Shown: piece by piece, positions 60,241-64,000 of the stretch
How positions within the stretch are numbered: the stretch's first letter is position 1
How the letters are laid out: the number at the start of each line of letters is the position of its first letter
Source of the DNA: Tolypeutes matacus
Lineage: Eukaryota; Chordata; Mammalia; Cingulata; Chlamyphoridae
Assembly: GCA_026826555.1 (NCBI GenBank)
Contig: JAKSZT010000116.1
Coordinates: 1,590,613 to 1,654,612 of the forward strand
Length of the DNA stretch: 64,000 bases
Direction of reading: 5' to 3'
The notes under the pieces: generated by a model
The model's database searches: none
The model's input: only the letters and a program-made list of their open reading frames with translations
What the model was told of the DNA's origin: nothing
Position numbers and translations under genes: made by a program

Positions 60241-63200
60241 TTTTTTAAAGTGACTGTCTTCTTTTTGTTGTTGATGTTGTTATAAGGGACCCAAAAGACG
60301 TCCTCTGCTAGATCACCCCCTTCACCGAGGGGACCCTAAATAGGCTTGTGGAAACTAATCAAACCCTTCCTACTTCCTGGCCTCCCCAGGGGAGCTGAAG
60401 CTCTGATGCTTGTCAGTAGCAGAGCAATAAAGTTGGCTGACTCCGCCCCTTTGGGGCCATGCCCTCCCTCCCTCAGAATATGATGCCTCAAACTGGGAGC
60501 ATGTGTCACGGTTGCAGGATTCATGGTTTAAACCAGCCTTTGCCCTCTGGGTGGGGTTCAGCCATCTGTATTAACCAGCAAAAGCAAGCTCAAAACTCAA
60601 GAATCTCCACCAATCACTCCACGCCATCTATCTGCCCACTGATAGATGACCCAAGCTTCTCACTCCGTGTGCTCACAGCACAGGCACTTGGGCAGGAACC
60701 CACCCACAATTGGCCATCCCCAGAGAGGTAGTCAGTGAGTATCCTCCTAAACTGATGCCTTCTTGCCTCTCTCCTGTAACATTTTCTTATAAGGCACCCC
60801 AACCATTTATATTTTTTCATTTTCTTCACCTGATTCTGATTTGGATTCAAGTTTAACAGCCACTGAACTAGTCATCTGCTTTCTACTTACCTCCATTTTT
60901 CCTTATTATTTTAAATCAGAAATGATCCTTTCATAATAAAATGTTATACTTCTAATCTCAAGTATTTTAATAGGTTAGAAAATTTATTTATATTTTTAAG
61001 TTGTACTCCAATAGTTTTCTCATATGTGATAGTGTGTGGGATGGATGAAACTAGATAATGCATGTATTTACAAATGGAAATGTGTACCCAAAAGAATCTG
61101 TCAATGCATATAATTCAGAGGAAGGAGAAATGGGGGTGGAGGAATGGGGGGGGTGTTTGCCATAATAGAGGTAAATTATTTTTATAGTATTTGCATGGAT
61201 AATTTGGTTATAATTTAAAAGAAATTATGAAAATTGTACACAAGGAAATCATACAAAGTGGTTGATTTGAAGATATTGAATTGTATCTGCAACATTACTG
61301 GGGGGGACACTTCTCCTCACCTTTTGCAAATACATTCGCCCATAAAGGAAAACTGCCCTCTCCCCTGGGGACACTCCTGTACTTCCTGGATGGGTGGAGA
61401 CCACTGTCAGCAAGAGTGAGCATGGAGCGATCGTGTGAAGGCCACACTGCTCTCAACATGTGTCTGGTTAGAGGACTGTTAGCACCAAAGGAGAATATGG
61501 ACTTCCTGCTGCTTAATCCACAGTGAAGACCGGCCAGAGTGACTCACATCACTAACTGAGGTGGTGAGTGCTGAGCAGAGCTTTCTCCCTGTCCTCCTTT
61601 GTGGATCCAGAACATATGATGATGGTTTTCAGTGGGGTTCTGAGAGTTTTGTTCAAAAAAGGACATTCCCTCTCTGCATTGGGGGAAATGCAGTGACACG
61701 TGTTACATTCCAGCTTCTTCAGTTTTTCCTCAGCTTCTTCTCATCCTACCCCTCTGTTCTCTTCTGGGATTGAACAAGTCTGCATCATTTCAACAGTGTT
61801 AAAAATCTGTTGAAAATTTAATATTTAATTTGTGTGGGAAATATCTGGCATCGGCACCACCTGAGGTTTTCTGCAAACATTGCACTCTCTCATATCCTCA
61901 CTTCTATTGTGGTCAGCCCTAGGTCCCAGAATTTTCTGGGATTTCTGTACTATTCATTAGGGTCACTGGCTTAATGTTGCTCATTTTGGTGATGTTATTG
62001 CTGTAGCCAATGCTGTAATGTGCATTTTGACATTTCCTTCCTGTCACCAACAGGTTTCATCTTGACATTTCTCTTTCTTTAGCTGCTTCAAGATTGGAGA
62101 AGGTGAATGTAGAACTGGAAGCAGGAGACATGAGTCTGTGCCTGAGAACCAAGAGGGGTACAGTAAGAGCAGCCTCCTCAGATGGTCAATGCTGGAAGCC
62201 AAGGGAAGGAGGGAATGGCAAAAGGAGCAGGTGCAGGTAGTCTCCTCTCTGTGCCCTGACTCCTCTGTGCACCATACCCCAGGTCCCATGTTTTTTTCTC
62301 ACCCTGCACACCTGGCCAACACCTGCCTGAGGCAGGTACATCATACTGGGACATCTGAGACTTTAGACTAGTCCCCAAACATGGTGACTACACTGGCTGA
62401 ATCCCTGTCTTGCAGGTCTTGCTGGCCAAGAGCACTTCCCCCTCCATCTTACCAGTACTCATTCCTGCCTATCTGGAGATACCCACAGTTTACAGGTGAA
62501 TTCACTGGGCAGCAGCATCACTCTGCCATTTGGGAACATGACAGCTCTCCAAATCTGTGTCCTTGGCTGTTTGAGTTTGCCAAGCACTGCCAATGCAAAA
62601 TACCAGAAATAGTTTGGCTTCTATTGGAATTTATTATGGTTAAAGCTTACAGTTCTGAGGCTGTGAAAATGTCTAAATCCAGGCATCATGAAAAATGCTG
62701 TCTTAACAATGGTCAGCTACTGCTGTGCTCCTGCCAAGGCAAAATGTTGGCCCTGCCTGTCTCTCTCTGCCTTCTCCTCCAAACTCACTTTCTCCCTGTG
62801 CTCAACAGTGGACCATTGGATACAATTGCTCACACTTCTCCCTTCTCCTATGGCCTGGATATCTTCAGCTTAAACCTGCTCCATGTTTCACACCTCTGGC
62901 CTATACCTCAGCCTCTCAGGGTTTCTGTGACTCTCCACAGCTGTAGGAAATACTGAAGCCCTCTTCCACATGGTAGGGTAAACATGGCAGCACACTCTCT
63001 GAGTGTTCCATATATGTAGGAATAGAGCACAAGGATTGACATCCACCCTAGTGCCTGAAATCTAATCAGAGGTCCTTAAATAAACTAAAGCAATCTATCA
63101 AAATGTGACCTAATTGAAAAGTCCCATATCTAAATCCAACCAAAATGCCCTATATACAAAAAGCTTACACACACAGCAATGGGTTAATAAGAACATACTT

Positions 63201-64000
63201 TACCTTGGTCCACACAAGACTCAAACAAAGGCATTAACCCAGGGCATAGGGATCAGGAGGGGCCTCCTAAGTCTGGGAGAAATTGGAACTCATGAAACCG
63301 TGGCTGTACTTTGGGTGGACCATTTTTGAGCAAAATTTGTTGCTGACCACCATTGCACTGGTCCCTAGAGTGTTCCCAAGAAGAATTCAATTTACTATGC
63401 TTTCTCCACCAAATATTAGCTCCAAAATCAGGTGTGTAACTAAGAGATTTGTGCCATTATTACCATCCCCAGAACCAGAGCACACAGATTTTGCCTGAGT
63501 GGTGGGGGGGGGGCAGGAAGCAGGCAGTAAAACTGAAAGCCCCTAATTCCTTCTCCAAAGAACTAATTACATTTACAACAGAATGGAGAAATTCAACCCT
63601 AAGTGTGCTCTCCAAAAAAAAAAGTGGAGATCATCAAGGGCCTGAGATTTACTTCATCTCAATCCTTCAGGAAGAACTGAAATAAATAATTTTACAGATA
63701 GGTAAAACTAATAAAGTTTGCTAGCAGCAACTCACTTTAAAAGAAATGTAAAAGAATATTCTTCAGGCAGAAAGAAAATATTCTCATAAAGTTCAAGCTT
63801 CTGTATGGATTGAAGAACAATATCTGTTAATTAAATTCATATATCTAAATGACTCTTGAATGGATGAAGTAATAATGATATCCTTGGCTTAGGAAATCAA
63901 TAAAGTGTTAAAATACAACATAAAATAATATATAGCATAAGATGGGTAAATGGATATGTAGCAGTTTGAAATCATTATGAATTCCAAAAACAGATATTGG
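60241..64000 (+). repeat. Duplicated zinc-finger block, unit 4 (incomplete)
   Basis: It contains 60,345-60,780, matching 10,860-10,310 of unit 0 in reverse, then 60,785-61,860 matching 28,785-29,880, 62,000-62,540 matching 30,030-30,540, and the interspersed repeat 62,570-63,350. It continues into sequence matching 25,330-26,000 of unit 2. No gene is visible; the finger exon would lie beyond the right edge. It lacks the provirus found in unit 3 and shows the empty insertion site near 63,352. Confidence 0.8.
63860..64000 (-). repeat. LTR-like interspersed repeat, unit 4 copy (cut by window edge)
   Basis: The beginning of the reverse-orientation copy of 1,403-2,075 as in units 2 and 3. Confidence 0.5.

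Overview
The window looks like an accessory, gene-poor region of a placental mammal genome. The organism is probably a xenarthran (armadillo, sloth or anteater). That placement is an inference from one tRNA-derived SINE (about 11,012-11,197) resembling armadillo DAS SINEs and from the style of the L1 and LTR-like repeats; I could not run a repeat search. I see no intact cellular protein-coding gene. The sequence consists of decayed C2H2 zinc-finger gene copies, five L1 elements, one gammaretrovirus-like provirus and one ERV-L fragment.

Layout. 1-4,451: duplicated block 'unit 1' on the minus strand, with a broken zinc-finger exon at its left edge. 4,452-8,657: L1-a (+), cut off inside ORF2. 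8,658-9,891: 3' end of an ERV-L provirus, with an open dUTPase frame, polypurine tract and 3' LTR. 9,892-10,875: 5' part of another minus-strand unit ('unit 0'). 10,876-17,890: L1-b (-), carrying a SINE. 17,936-24,602: L1-c (+), head to head with L1-b. 24,603-28,772: unit 2 (+), with a finger pseudogene. 28,773-31,412 and 39,632-43,048: unit 3 (+), split by a full-length class I provirus (31,413-39,631, minus strand). 43,049-51,890: L1-d (+), full length, with a 100-N assembly gap. 51,927-60,240: L1-e (-), near full length. 60,241-64,000: unit 4 (+), running off the window.

The units behave as a tandem duplicated zinc-finger cluster that was inverted around the L1-b/L1-c junction and later expanded by L1 and ERV insertions. 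Units 2 and 3 share a breakpoint tract, so the duplication is older than L1-d, which landed exactly there. Unit 3 was hit by a provirus whose LTRs now differ at roughly one base in seven. All coding frames carry stops or frameshifts except the short ERV-L dUTPase frame.

The items most worth attention are: an elaborate inverted-repeat structure in the provirus leader (probable packaging/dimerisation signal); a stop-free hydrophobic leader in frame with gag, like a glyco-Gag leader; an L1 family with a roughly 2.75 kb G-rich 3' UTR; and a clear assembly artefact at the N gap. I did not find a convincing new biological system.
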